Assembly (NCBI GenBank): GCA_016187725.1
Contig: JACPJE010000028.1
Span: forward strand, 1-32,133
Length of the DNA stretch: 32,133 bases
Direction: 5' to 3'
DNA from: Candidatus Latescibacterota bacterium
GTDB taxonomy: Bacteria > Latescibacterota > UBA2968 > UBA8231
The position numbers and the translations under genes are program-made. Below the pieces are notes generated by a model. That model did no database searches and was not told where the DNA came from. It was given only the letters and a program-made list of their open reading frames with translations. Within the stretch, counting starts at the first letter, position 1; each line of letters opens with the position of its first letter. Shown one piece after another: positions 1 to 8,535 of this stretch.

Positions 1-1559
1 AGGTCGCGGCTCAGGCCGACGGTGCCCAGGGCGGAGAAGGCCTCGAAGGCCGCATCCAGAAATCCTACCTGCTCAGAATAGAGCAGCAACAGGGACCCCG
101 CCAATCCGCTGACAAGATAAGCCAACAGCAAAAGCAAAGCGATGCGAAAGGCCGCGGTGGAGAACCACCGATCAGCGGGCTGACCTGTCTCTCTCTCAAC
201 AATACGATTAAACAGCCGTGCCAGAACCAGGGTTTTTATGCCCCCGCCTGTCGATTGTGGGGAGGCGCCGATCGCCATCAGCACCAAAGTCGCTGCCACT
301 CCCAGGGCGCCGAGGCCGAGTTGTGATTCCACCTGGAAGCCGGCGGTGCGGGTGGAGACCGACTGGAAAAGGGCTGCCAGCAGCGACCTGGGCCGACTCT
401 CCAGCCAGCCATCAGCCCCCAAAAGGGCTGTCCCCAGAAGAATAAGGCCACCCGACCACCATAACACGAGACGGCTGGCCCGGCTCAGCGGCTGCGGGTC
501 CATCCACGGCAGAAGGCGACCCAGGCCGGCGCGAAACAACTCTGCCACCACCGGGAAGCCAGCCCCTCCAGCGACGATGAGGAGCATGAGGACGATCAGC
601 ACCTGCGGATCGACGCGAAAAGTCACAAAGCTGCCGTCGAAGAGGGAAAAGCCGGCGTTCCCAAAGGCCGAGATCGCGTGAAATACCGCCTGCAGCAGCG
701 GGTGTTCCACTTGGTCCCGCCAGAGCAGCCACAGGGCCAAGGCGCCGGCGCCTTCCAGGGCAAAAACAATCTTGAAGATGGTCGATAGATTCTTTTTGAC
801 GCTGTCCAACCGTCCGCTACCCACCAGCTCGCCAAAGGCAGCCCGTTCCCCCGCGCTCAAGACCTCGCGTTGCCACATCCTGAGCATGGCTAGCACCGTC
901 AGCGTTCCCAGAGCGCCCACCTGGATGAGCAAGGCCAGGACCACCTGACCGGGCAGAGTCAGCGACCGAGAGACGTCGTAGACCGTAAGGCCAGTGACAC
1001 ACATGGCCGAGGTGGCCGTGAACAGGTTGTCGAGGAAATGGAGAGGCTGGCGGTGGAATCCGGGCAGCGAGAGGAGGGCTGCCCCTGCCAGGATAGCACA
1101 GGCAAAGGTGACTGCCGGCAACATCAGCACGGGCACCCGTTGCTGGGCCAACCAGCGGTTGGCCAGGACCGCCCCTTTTGCCCAGCTTCCGGCAAAACCT
1201 ACCAGGAACACCACCAGGTAGAGTTCGCCGATAAAGAGGGCTGCCCCCGCCTGGCCAAGTGCCTGTCCGCTGCTCCAGGTGGCAATGCCCGAAAGCTCCA
1301 ACAGGATCGCGATCAGGATAAGGTAGCGTGCCGGATGAAGAGCCAGATAGCGCCAGGGATCTGCCGCCCAGAGCAGGCGGTACAAAGCGCCCAGGAAAAG
1401 ACCGAGGGGCAGCAACGCTGACCAGGCAAAGACCACCCCCTGTGGGAGTTGAAGGGCGGGAAAACCCAGGCGACAAATCAGCAGTGCAAAGGCCAGGATG
1501 CCGAGGGTCGCTTCCGCTTGGCCGAGGCGGCGAAACCGTTCTTGGGCAGAGCGGTTCAC
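1..1559 (-). CDS. trkH: TrkH/KtrB-family potassium uptake protein (C-terminus cut by window edge)
   Basis: Integral membrane K+ translocating subunit of a Trk/Ktr system. I translated the open frame by hand from a GTG at 1559. About 519 residues are present and no stop is reached before the window edge. The four pore-loop filters of the superfamily are visible: TSAMCVTGLT (about residue 185), ISAFGNAGFS (about 300), VSTRTAGF (about 403) and FSALGTVGLS (about 510), each with its filter glycine. Hydrophobic segments alternate between them. The GTG start overlaps the TGA of the upstream channel gene by 4 nt, so the two are probably translationally coupled. A TrkA/KtrA regulatory subunit is not in the window and might follow outside it. 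The family is certain; TrkH versus KtrB is not resolved. Confidence 0.9.
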   Translation of the reverse strand, partial: MNRSAQERFRRLGQAEATLGILAFALLICRLGFPALQLPQGVVFAWSALLPLGLFLGALYRLLWAADPWRYLALHPARYLILIAILLELSGIATWSSGQALGQAGAALFIGELYLVVFLVGFAGSWAKGAVLANRWLAQQRVPVLMLPAVTFACAILAGAALLSLPGFHRQPLHFLDNLFTATSAMCVTGLTVYDVSRSLTLPGQVVLALLIQVGALGTLTVLAMLRMWQREVLSAGERAAFGELVGSGRLDSVKKNLSTIFKIVFALEGAGALALWLLWRDQVEHPLLQAVFHAISAFGNAGFSLFDGSFVTFRVDPQVLIVLMLLIVAGGAGFPVVAELFRAGLGRLLPWMDPQPLSRASRLVLWWSGGLILLGTALLGADGWLESRPRSLLAALFQSVSTRTAGFQVESQLGLGALGVAATLVLMAIGASPQSTGGGIKTLVLARLFNRIVERETGQPADRWFSTAAFRIALLLLLAYLVSGLAGSLLLLYSEQVGFLDAAFEAFSALGTVGLSRD

Positions 1560-2785
1560 AGGTGAGCCGATGGCTCGGAAGAAATGTTCAGTTCGGCCTT
1601 GAGGATCTTGGTGTACGGAATCCAGCACATCTCCCCCTGGCGGGCGATGCGCAGGTGGGCCAACCCCTGATCCACCACAATACATGGCGCACCGTCCAGG
1701 GTCAGGCGGTCGCCTTTTTTGAGGGCGTAGGTGGTCTCCAGGTAGATGCCGGCGGCGATTTCCTCGATCACGGGCCGCAGGGCGATCAACGCGGTGAGCA
1801 GGACCAGCAGCACCAAACCCACGGCAAAGAGGCGGGGCGCTCCCGGGTAAGGGAAAAGGATGAGGAACACAGCGGCGATCCAGATGCCAGCCCGCAGGGG
1901 AAGGTAGACGACAGGGTCGGTGAGGAGGGGGGACAAGGTGCCATGGAGCCGCCGCTGGGCCAGGTGGGCGGTTATCTTGTAGGCCGTCAGCGCGAGGAGG
2001 GCCGTGTACCCGAGCAGCAATGCGCTGCGCGCCGTCAGGCCGATGAGATCCACCAGCGGGGCGATGACCTTGGCCAGTAGGGTAACTGCCAGTGGCCGGG
2101 TCTGGGGAAAGAGCGCAAACCAGCCGAAGGACACCACAATCACAGTACCGCCGTACAGGCACAGCCGTTCCACGGCGACCAGCAACCTGACGACCTTCCG
2201 ACTCTGGATGTCCTGGGGCGACAGACCTCGGTGGGCCGCCATCTCGTCCAGCCAATGCCCCACCCGTCCCCGCCAGCGGCGTTCCCAACGCCGCACGCCG
2301 GTGCGGGTCAGGCGCAGGATCACCAGCAGCAGGAAGGGGTAGAGCACGCCCAGCAGCAGGCGCAGCAGCAATTCCTCCTCACTCCAGCGAGCGGCTGGGA
2401 CAGGTTGCCTCTCCAGCAAGTACTCGCGCAGAAACAGGGCATTGGCGAGGGGAGATAGTGTGGTGTCCGCCCGATTCCCAGGGTGGATCACCACCACGGC
2501 CGCCGTGTCGGCGAGGAGGAAACCATTCCCGTTGCGCTCGCGGAGCTGGAGCCGCGACAGCATATCTGGGTGCTCCTGCAGGCGTTCCAGGGTCTGCTGG
2601 ACACGCTCCGCCTCGGCACGGGCGCTGATGCTGTCCGCACCAAGGGCCACAAAGACCAGGGTGCTGTCGAGGAACACCGGTACGACGACCTGCACTCCAA
2701 CCTCTGCGGGTACTGGCTGGGAGCATAGGGAGGTTGGGAGACCAAGGAGGCAGAGCGACAAAGCCAAAAGAAGAACCGCGTTCAT
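1556..2785 (-). CDS. MscS-like mechanosensitive channel-family membrane protein with N-terminal exported domain
   Basis: 409 residues from the ATG at 2785. A longer open frame runs upstream but overlaps the antiporter gene and reads as out-of-frame sequence. Residues 1-21 look like a signal peptide. Residues 22-130 form a soluble, probably periplasmic domain. Hydrophobic segments follow at about 141-160, 203-226, 236-270, 293-313 and 319-335. The stretch from 'EEIAAGIYLETTYALKKGD' (341-359) to 'CWIPYTKIL' (387-395) matches the pore-helix/beta-domain pattern of MscS proteins (GxYL, GDxI, IPN-like). The protein ends right after it, so the C-terminal alpha/beta cage of classical MscS is missing. 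The ATG overlaps the antiporter stop by 4 nt. Probable role: osmotic release valve or conductance regulator in an ion-homeostasis operon. The family call is moderate because the N-terminal part is unrecognised. Confidence 0.7.
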   Translation of the reverse strand: MNAVLLLALSLCLLGLPTSLCSQPVPAEVGVQVVVPVFLDSTLVFVALGADSISARAEAERVQQTLERLQEHPDMLSRLQLRERNGNGFLLADTAAVVVIHPGNRADTTLSPLANALFLREYLLERQPVPAARWSEEELLLRLLLGVLYPFLLLVILRLTRTGVRRWERRWRGRVGHWLDEMAAHRGLSPQDIQSRKVVRLLVAVERLCLYGGTVIVVSFGWFALFPQTRPLAVTLLAKVIAPLVDLIGLTARSALLLGYTALLALTAYKITAHLAQRRLHGTLSPLLTDPVVYLPLRAGIWIAAVFLILFPYPGAPRLFAVGLVLLVLLTALIALRPVIEEIAAGIYLETTYALKKGDRLTLDGAPCIVVDQGLAHLRIARQGEMCWIPYTKILKAELNISSEPSAHL

Positions 2786-4023
2786 GCTCCATCCTCCGCC
2801 ATGGCTGCAGGCGCGGTGCGGATTCTCAGGAGCCGGAAGGTCATCCAGAGGTTGGTGATGATGATGATGAAGGTGGCCAGGCTCTCCCACGGGACGCTGG
2901 TTCCGGGCTGCCGGCTGGCGAGCATCGCGGCCAGCACCGCCGTCGCCAACCCCCGGGGCAGCATGGCGGCCAGCAGCGAGCGATCCGCTCCTGATACCCT
3001 GGTGGTCCAACCCGTTAGTTGGACCGCCACCTCCCTGGCGAGGATTACGGCCACGGCGATCAGGGCGATGGTGAGCCAGATCCTGAAATCTGCGCCAGGC
3101 CAGGTGAAGATGAGCCCCAGGTAGACGAAGAAGAAACTGCGGGTCAGGAAAGAGACTTCGGCGTGGGACTCGGTGATGCGGGGGTGTAGGTCCAAGGTGC
3201 CGCTGCCAAAACGCCTGACGACCTGCTCGCGGACCCGTGCCCCAAAAATCCCGGCGATGGCTTCCCCATTGGCCAGCACCATCCCGAACACGAGCACCCC
3301 CAAAGCCCCGCTGCCGTGAAAACTCTCCACCACTCCCATCAACAGGAATACAAATCCAATCGTCATCAGGTAGAAGTAGGGGTGTTCGGAAAGGTGGCTG
3401 ACCAGCCAGAGCCAGATAAGTCCGCCTAGGCCGGCGAGGCCGCCGCCGATGAGGAATGACTTGGCCACATTCCCGCCGAACTGCGCCCCAGAGACTGGGC
3501 GACTGCCTTCCAGGCTGAGCAGTACCATCACGATGATCACCGAGAGGGCGTCGGACAACGCGGACTCCACCGCGAGCAAGGGGCGCATCGCCGAATGGGG
3601 CAAGAGCCGCGCCATGGTCGGAATGACGATTGGACCGCTGGTGCAGGCCAGGGCCGCAGCCATCGCCCAAGCCGTGCGTCCGGTGAGGTCCAAGCCCAGC
3701 ATCAGGGCATAACCGGTCAGGAGGAGGGCCAGTGCAAACGACAACCCAGCGAGCAGCACGGCACGTCCCGACTGCCTGAGCGTCCGCTTCAGATCCAGGT
3801 CGAGCCCCCCTTCAAATAGGATGATGATCAGGGCAATGGTGCCAAAGGGGGCCATGAAGGGGCGGATCGATTCGGTAGGCACAACCCCCCAGACCGGCCC
3901 TAGCAGCAGGCCAGTGACGATGAGCAGGAGCGCATCGGGGATCCGGGTCTTCTCGGAGAGCAGGCCGGCGAGAAAACCCGCTCCGATGATTCCCCCTAGA
4001 AGAATAAGAAGCGTCGAGGCCAT
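2782..4023 (-). CDS. CPA-superfamily cation:proton antiporter (NhaP-like)
   Basis: 413 residues, almost entirely hydrophobic, with about a dozen predicted membrane helices and no long cytosolic tail. 'LFEGGLDLDLK' (69-79) is a typical CPA1/CPA2 segment. The unwound-helix region reads ACTSGP (126-131), and the ion-binding helix reads 'AVESALSDALSV' (151-162), with Ser157-Asp158 where CPA1 proteins usually have Asn-Asp. It is expected to exchange Na+ or K+ for H+ across the inner membrane. It is first in a three-gene operon with the MscS-like and TrkH genes. The ATG at 4023 has no clear Shine-Dalgarno sequence upstream. Substrate cannot be told from sequence. Confidence 0.85.
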   Translation of the reverse strand: MASTLLILLGGIIGAGFLAGLLSEKTRIPDALLLIVTGLLLGPVWGVVPTESIRPFMAPFGTIALIIILFEGGLDLDLKRTLRQSGRAVLLAGLSFALALLLTGYALMLGLDLTGRTAWAMAAALACTSGPIVIPTMARLLPHSAMRPLLAVESALSDALSVIIVMVLLSLEGSRPVSGAQFGGNVAKSFLIGGGLAGLGGLIWLWLVSHLSEHPYFYLMTIGFVFLLMGVVESFHGSGALGVLVFGMVLANGEAIAGIFGARVREQVVRRFGSGTLDLHPRITESHAEVSFLTRSFFFVYLGLIFTWPGADFRIWLTIALIAVAVILAREVAVQLTGWTTRVSGADRSLLAAMLPRGLATAVLAAMLASRQPGTSVPWESLATFIIIITNLWMTFRLLRIRTAPAAMAEDGA

Positions 4024-4084
4024 ATAAGGATTATGGCTGGTTCAGTCCTTCTGTCAACGATGTCAGGCCATGATGCTACTAGTC

Positions 4085-4113
4085 TTGCCAAATCGAGCAA
4101 TAGGTCTTACAAA
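4085..4113 (+). promoter_or_regulatory. Candidate sigma70-type promoter for the ect operon
   Basis: TTGCCA (4085-4090, 5/6 to consensus), a 17-nt spacer, then TACAAA (4108-4113, 4/6). A start near 4120 would leave an untranslated leader of about 275 nt before ectA. Identified by eye only. Confidence 0.35.
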
Positions 4114-4307
4114 TCCCGTGCCACGCCGCGCATAACCTAGACCCGACGGCGCCAGGCCCATTGAGGGACCGCCGCCTGTATGCGCCGCACACAGCCCTGT
4201 CTATCCGGCATACAAAAAATGTCTAGCTCCGGGGCATGGTGCGAGATCCTCATTCGGTGAATCCATCCCCCACCCTGAGTTAGCCCTCTCCTGTGCTGCG
4301 GCGCAGG

Positions 4308-4326
4308 TTGGCACCGAATTTGCCAA
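4308..4326. promoter_or_regulatory. Inverted repeat TTGGCA-N7-TGCCAA upstream of ectA
   Basis: Two perfect 6-base arms (4308-4313 and 4321-4326) around ccgaatt, 69 bases before ectA. The size and spacing would suit a dimeric repressor operator. No regulator gene of the EctR/MarR type is seen nearby, so the role is a guess. Confidence 0.25.
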
Positions 4327-4394
4327 AGCACTCACTACACCGTTCAGATCCGCGAAAGAATCTGCGCAAAGACGCTCAGAGAAAGGAGGCGCTA

Positions 4395-4970
4395 GTGGAC
4401 AAACCAGGCATGCCGGCCCTCACCCTGCGCAAGCCGCTTTTGCGGGACGGGGCAGCGATCTGCTGGCTGGTGAAAACCTCCCAACCCCTGGAACGGAACT
4501 CCTGCTACGCGTACCTGCTCCTGTGCCAGCACTTCCCCGACACCTGCGTGGTGGCCGAACAGAACGGGGAGATCGTCGGCTTCCTCTCGGCCTACCGGCC
4601 CCCGGCATCACCTGAGGTGATCTTTGTCTGGCAGGTGGCGGTCCGGCAGGAAGCGCGCGGTCGGGGGGTTGCTACGGCCATGCTGACCGAGCTGCTCAGC
4701 AGGAGGGCCTGCCGGGACATCTCCTTTCTCGAAGCCACCATCTCGCCCTCCAACAGGGCCTCCCAGGCGCTGTTCCGGTCGCTGGCCAGGCAACTGGAGA
4801 CCCAGTGCGAGGAGATCCCTCTTTTTGCCGCCGATTTGTTCGGTGGTGAGGCGCACGAAGAAGAGATCCTGTTCCGCATTGGGCTCTTCCGCCCGCTGGT
4901 GGAGCCTGCTACCTGGAATCACCTCCACACTAATCAGGAGATTGCCCGTGGACAAACTACAGACCTTTGA
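4395..4970 (+). CDS. ectA: L-2,4-diaminobutyrate N-acetyltransferase
   Basis: Second ectoine step: acetyl-CoA-dependent acetylation of L-2,4-diaminobutyrate to N-gamma-acetyl-diaminobutyrate. 191 residues, GNAT fold. EctA hallmarks seen are 'NSCYAYLLLCQHFPDTCVVAE', the acetyl-CoA loop 'RQEARGRGVA', and 'EATISPSNRASQALFRS'. An ATG-started frame opens at 4293, but I chose the GTG at 4395. A strong AAAGGAGG (4382-4389) lies 5 nt before it and EctA homology begins just after. The 3' end overlaps ectB by 23 nt. First gene of a probable ectABCD-ehuBCDA operon. Confidence 0.95.
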   Translation: MDKPGMPALTLRKPLLRDGAAICWLVKTSQPLERNSCYAYLLLCQHFPDTCVVAEQNGEIVGFLSAYRPPASPEVIFVWQVAVRQEARGRGVATAMLTELLSRRACRDISFLEATISPSNRASQALFRSLARQLETQCEEIPLFAADLFGGEAHEEEILFRIGLFRPLVEPATWNHLHTNQEIARGQTTDL

Positions 4971-6261
4971 ACGCCTGGAGTCCCAGGTGCGGGGTTATTC
5001 GCGCTCCTTCCCCACGGTCTTTGCCACCGCCAGAGGCGCGCTGCTCTGGGATGAGGAGGGCCGCGAGTACCTCGACTTCCTCAGCGGCGCCGGCACCCTG
5101 AACTACGGCCACAACAACCTCTTCATCAAAAAGCAGCTCATCGCCTACCTCCAGCAGGACGGCCTGGTCCACGGGCTGGACATGGCCAGCAGCGCCAAGA
5201 AACGCTTTCTGGAGACCTTCGAAGCGCTTATCCTCAAACCCCGCGGCCTGGAGTACAAGATCCAATTCCCCGGCCCCACCGGGACCAACGCGGTCGAGGC
5301 AGCGCTCAAGTTGTCGCGCAAGGTGACCGGCAGGACGACAGTGGTCTCCTTCACCAACGGCTTTCACGGCGTGACCCTGGGCGCGGTGGCGGTCACCGGC
5401 AACACCTTCTTCCGCGAGGGAGCCGGCGTCTCCCTCAACCACACCACCTTCATGCCCTATGACGGGTACCTGGGAGAAGGGGTGGATACCCTGGAGTACT
5501 TCCGGCGTTTTCTGGCCGACCAGAGCAGCGGCCTCGACCAGCCGGCTGCGGTCATCGTGGAGACCGTGCAGGGCGAGGGCGGCGTCAATACGGCCAGCCC
5601 AGCTTGGCTGCGGGGCCTGGAAAGCCTCTGCCGGGAGTTCGGCATTCTGTTGATCGCCGACGACATCCAGACTGGCTGTGGCCGCACCGGGAGCTTCTTC
5701 AGCTTTGAGGAGGCCGGCATCGCCCCCGACATGGTCACCCTGTCCAAGTCCCTCGGCGGCTACGGTCTGCCGCTCTCCGCGCTGCTGATCCGACCGGACC
5801 TGGACCAGTGGAAACCCGGTGAACACAGCGGCACCTTCCGGGGGAACAACCTGGCCCTGGTGGCCGCCGCCGAGGCCGTGGATCACTACTGGCAAGATCC
5901 GGGCTTTTCCCTGGAGATTTGCCGCAAGTCCCGCCTCCTGCGCCGGCGACTCGAAGCGCTGTGCAACCGCTATCCAGCAGCCCTGTCGGTGCGGGGTCGC
6001 GGGCTGATCCAGGGCCTGGTCTGCGCGGTCCCCCAGCACGCCAGGAGGATCAGTGAGGCCGCCTTTGCGCAGGGCCTGGTGATCGAGACCTCCGGCTCTG
6101 AGGGCCAGGTGGTCAAGCTCCTGCCGCCCCTGGTGATTGAGGAGTCGCTGTTGGTGAAGGGCGCCGAAATCCTGGCGGAGAGCGCCGCCAGGGTGGTGGC
6201 CGCAGGTACCGCAGACCTGGAGGAGGTCATGGCCTCGCAGACGACGGAGGTGAGCCGGTGA
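4948..6261 (+). CDS. ectB: L-2,4-diaminobutyrate:2-oxoglutarate aminotransferase
   Basis: First ectoine step: PLP-dependent transamination of aspartate-semialdehyde with glutamate to L-2,4-diaminobutyrate. 437 residues, class-III aminotransferase. Visible are 'FPGPTGTNAVEAALKLSRK' (early PLP-phosphate region), 'ADDIQTGCGRTG' (cofactor Asp) and 'LSKSLGGYGLPL' with the Schiff-base lysine at about 267. The GTG at 4948 is preceded by AGGAG (4936-4940) and gives the usual N-terminus 'FERLESQVRGYSRSFP'. A longer frame from 4825 lies inside ectA and is rejected. It overlaps ectA by 23 nt and shares GTGA with ectC, which suggests coupled translation. Confidence 0.96.
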   Translation: MDKLQTFERLESQVRGYSRSFPTVFATARGALLWDEEGREYLDFLSGAGTLNYGHNNLFIKKQLIAYLQQDGLVHGLDMASSAKKRFLETFEALILKPRGLEYKIQFPGPTGTNAVEAALKLSRKVTGRTTVVSFTNGFHGVTLGAVAVTGNTFFREGAGVSLNHTTFMPYDGYLGEGVDTLEYFRRFLADQSSGLDQPAAVIVETVQGEGGVNTASPAWLRGLESLCREFGILLIADDIQTGCGRTGSFFSFEEAGIAPDMVTLSKSLGGYGLPLSALLIRPDLDQWKPGEHSGTFRGNNLALVAAAEAVDHYWQDPGFSLEICRKSRLLRRRLEALCNRYPAALSVRGRGLIQGLVCAVPQHARRISEAAFAQGLVIETSGSEGQVVKLLPPLVIEESLLVKGAEILAESAARVVAAGTADLEEVMASQTTEVSR

Positions 6262-6686
6262 TCGTGCGCACCCTGGACCAGATCATCGGCACGGCGCGGG
6301 ACGTGGGGGCGCAGACCTGGACCAGCCGGCGGCTGCTGCTCAAGGAAGACGGCATGGGATTCTCGCTCCACGAGACCCTAGTGCGCGCCGGCACGGAAAC
6401 GTCGATGTGGTACAAGCACCACGTCGAGGCGGCCTACTGCATCGAAGGGGAAGGGGAGGTCGAGGTGGTTCCGAGCGGGGCGGTGTACCCGATCGCACCG
6501 GGCACGGTGTACGCTCTGGACCAGCACGAGCGCCACCTCCTGCGCGCCACCTCGGACCTGCGCCTGGTGTGCGTCTTCAACCCTCCCTGCACGGGCCGCG
6601 AGGTACACGACGCGGAAGGCGCCTACCCGCTGCTGGAAGAAGAACCCCGCCAGGGTCCGTCCCTGGCAGAAAGCGGAAAATCCTGA
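6258..6686 (+). CDS. ectC: L-ectoine synthase
   Basis: Cyclises N-gamma-acetyl-diaminobutyrate to ectoine by water elimination. 142 residues, single cupin domain. The three metal-binding residues known from characterised EctC are at the canonical numbers: Glu57 (in 'KHHVEAAYCIEG'), Tyr85 (in 'PGTVYALD') and His93 (in 'HERHLL'). 'VFNPPCTGREVHD' is also typical. The GTG start overlaps the ectB stop as GTGA. The C-terminal 20 residues after 'EEEPRQ' are variable, as is normal for the family. Confidence 0.96.
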   Translation: MIVRTLDQIIGTARDVGAQTWTSRRLLLKEDGMGFSLHETLVRAGTETSMWYKHHVEAAYCIEGEGEVEVVPSGAVYPIAPGTVYALDQHERHLLRATSDLRLVCVFNPPCTGREVHDAEGAYPLLEEEPRQGPSLAESGKS

Positions 6687-6687
6687 G

Positions 6688-7617
6688 ATGGAACCGCTGG
6701 AAAGAGCAGATCTCTACCCGTCGCGCGTGGGCGGCGCACCCTCGCTCAGCCCCCGGCTGGACCCGGTAGTCCACGGGGATGGGTGTGGTCCCCTGGGCGC
6801 GCGCGACCTGGATCATTACAAAAAAAATGGCTTCCTGTTCATCAAGGGGTTGTTCTCCGCCGCTGAAGTGGGGGCTTTCAGCGCGGAACTGGAAAAGCTC
6901 CGCGCCGCCGAGATCACCCGCCGGTCCCCGGCCATCGTCCTGGAGCCGGAGAATGGCAAGGTGCGTTCCCTCTTCGATATCCACCGCACCAGCCGGGTGT
7001 TCGCCGGCCTGGCGCGGGACGGGCGTCTGGCCGGGATCGCCATGCAGTTGCTGGGTGGCCCTGTCTACATCCATCAGTCCAGGGCCAACCTCAAGCCCGG
7101 CTTCGACGGCAGGGAGTTCTACTGGCACTCTGATTTCGAGACCTGGCACGTCGAGGACGGCATGCCGCGGATGCGGGCGCTCAGTTGCGCCCTGTCGCTG
7201 ACCGAGAATACCCCCTTCAACGGCCCGCTGATGCTCATCCCCGGCTCTCATCTCCACTACGTCTCCTGCGCGGGACAGACCCCGGAGGGCCACTATCAGG
7301 TCTCGCTCAGGCGGCAGGAGGTGGGCACCCCCGACCAGGAAACCCTCCGCCGCCTGGCGGCAGAGGGCGGCATCGCCGCGCCCACCGGCCCGGCTGGTTC
7401 GGTGCTGCTCTTCGAATGCAATCTCCAGCACGGCTCCACCGGCAATATCTCGCCCTGGCCCAGGAGCAATGTGTTCCTGGTCTACAACAGCGTGCAGAAC
7501 CGGCTGGTAGCGCCTTTCTGCGGCCTGCAGCCCAGACCAGAGTTCATCGCCTCGCGGGATTTTACCCCCATCGTGTCCGCCCGGCCTGCAGCAGGTTTGC
7601 CGGGTCGGCGAAACTGA
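6688..7617 (+). CDS. ectD: Ectoine 5-hydroxylase
   Basis: Fe(II)/2-oxoglutarate dioxygenase converting ectoine to 5-hydroxyectoine. 309 residues. The iron triad His147-x-Asp149 in 'FYWHSDFETWHVEDG' and His248 in 'LQHGSTGN' is intact. The EctD signature runs on as 'MPRMRALSC', and 'PRSNVFLVYNSVQN' plus 'PFCGLQPRPEFIASRD' close the fold. The start is 1 nt after the ectC stop with only a weak purine-rich upstream stretch, consistent with re-initiation. The organism is therefore predicted to make hydroxyectoine as well as ectoine. Confidence 0.96.
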   Translation: MEPLERADLYPSRVGGAPSLSPRLDPVVHGDGCGPLGARDLDHYKKNGFLFIKGLFSAAEVGAFSAELEKLRAAEITRRSPAIVLEPENGKVRSLFDIHRTSRVFAGLARDGRLAGIAMQLLGGPVYIHQSRANLKPGFDGREFYWHSDFETWHVEDGMPRMRALSCALSLTENTPFNGPLMLIPGSHLHYVSCAGQTPEGHYQVSLRRQEVGTPDQETLRRLAAEGGIAAPTGPAGSVLLFECNLQHGSTGNISPWPRSNVFLVYNSVQNRLVAPFCGLQPRPEFIASRDFTPIVSARPAAGLPGRRN

Positions 7618-7629
7618 AGGGATGCCGGC

Positions 7630-8535
7630 ATGCGTCCTCTAACTGCGTTCAGCGTTCTCCTGACCCTCAGTTGGTTCGCCTTATTTCCGGGCTGCGGACA
7701 GCGCGCCGGGCAGCACAGCCAGACCACTCTGGAGCGGATCAACCGGGAAGGCGTCGTGCGCGTTGGCTATGCCAATGAAGCACCCTATGCGTACCTGGAC
7801 AGCCAGGCCGACAGCCTGACCGGAGAGGCGCCCGAAATAGCCCGCGTGGTGCTGGGCCGCATGGGAGTGAAGCGGATCGAAGGAGTGTTGACCGAGTTCG
7901 GCGCCCTTATCCCGGGGTTGAAGGCGGGGCGCTTCGATCTCATCGCCGCCGGCATGTACATCACTCCGGAGCGCTGCGCGGAGGTCTCCTTTTCCAACCC
8001 CACCTACGGCATCGGTGAAGCCCTGGTGGTGCGAGCCGGCAACCCCCTCGGCCTCCACAGCTACGAGGACGTGGCGCGCCAGCCAAAGGTCCGGCTCGGG
8101 GTGGTGGGGGGCACCGCAGAGAGGGGATATGCCCGCGCCCTGGGAATCACTGACAAGCGCCTAACCGTCTACCCCGATGCACCGAGCGCCCTGGCGGGGG
8201 TGGAGGCCGGCCGTGTCGATGCGTATACGGGCACGAGCCTGACCGTGCAGGATCTGCTCGACAAAGCGCGGAACCCGGCGCTAGAGCGGGTGAAACCCTT
8301 TGCTGACCCGATCATCAACGGCAAGCCTGTCCGGGGGTACGGGGCTTTCGGTTTCCGGCGGGAAGACCGGGCCTTGCTGAAAACCTTCAACCAGCACCTG
8401 GCCGCCTTCATCGGCACCCCAGCCCACCTGGAGTTGGTGCGCCCCTTCGGCTTCACCGAGACCGAACTGCCGGGCAGCATCACTGCAGAGGCCCTGTGCG
8501 CCCGGCCCCTGCTCCCTGATAAAGGGCCGGACTGA
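7630..8535 (+). CDS. ehuB: Ectoine/hydroxyectoine ABC transporter substrate-binding protein
   Basis: 301 residues, family-3 solute-binding protein. EhuB-type stretches are 'VRVGYANEAPYAY', 'EGVLTEFGALIPGLKAGRFD', 'IAAGMYITPERCAEVSFSNP' and 'GRVDAYTGTSLTVQDLL'. It captures ectoines outside the inner membrane and hands them to EhuC/EhuD. The N-terminus is hydrophobic and ends in FPGC (Cys22), so it is probably a lipoprotein, although proline before Gly-Cys is not an ideal lipobox. It starts 12 nt after ectD. The stop and the ehuC start share one base (TGATG). Confidence 0.93.
   Translation: MRPLTAFSVLLTLSWFALFPGCGQRAGQHSQTTLERINREGVVRVGYANEAPYAYLDSQADSLTGEAPEIARVVLGRMGVKRIEGVLTEFGALIPGLKAGRFDLIAAGMYITPERCAEVSFSNPTYGIGEALVVRAGNPLGLHSYEDVARQPKVRLGVVGGTAERGYARALGITDKRLTVYPDAPSALAGVEAGRVDAYTGTSLTVQDLLDKARNPALERVKPFADPIINGKPVRGYGAFGFRREDRALLKTFNQHLAAFIGTPAHLELVRPFGFTETELPGSITAEALCARPLLPDKGPD

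Larger units (their letters stand above)
4024..4394. other. Divergent intergenic region between ion-transport and ectoine operons
   Basis: 371 bases without a convincing gene. It must hold the promoters of both the antiporter operon (leftward) and the ect operon (rightward). Small open frames here have no ribosome-binding site and no recognisable product. The promoter-like and dyad elements I could see are listed separately. Confidence 0.7.

Noticed and set aside
2786..3670. Upstream extension of the MscS-like frame into the antiporter gene
   Set aside because: The extension is an alternative frame of the antiporter; the ATG at 2785 starts a signal peptide and shares ATGA with the antiporter stop.
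4957..6039. 360-codon open frame antisense to ectB
   Set aside because: It is a GC-rich shadow: ectB on the other strand has full family motifs, while this frame has no recognisable domain or ribosome site.
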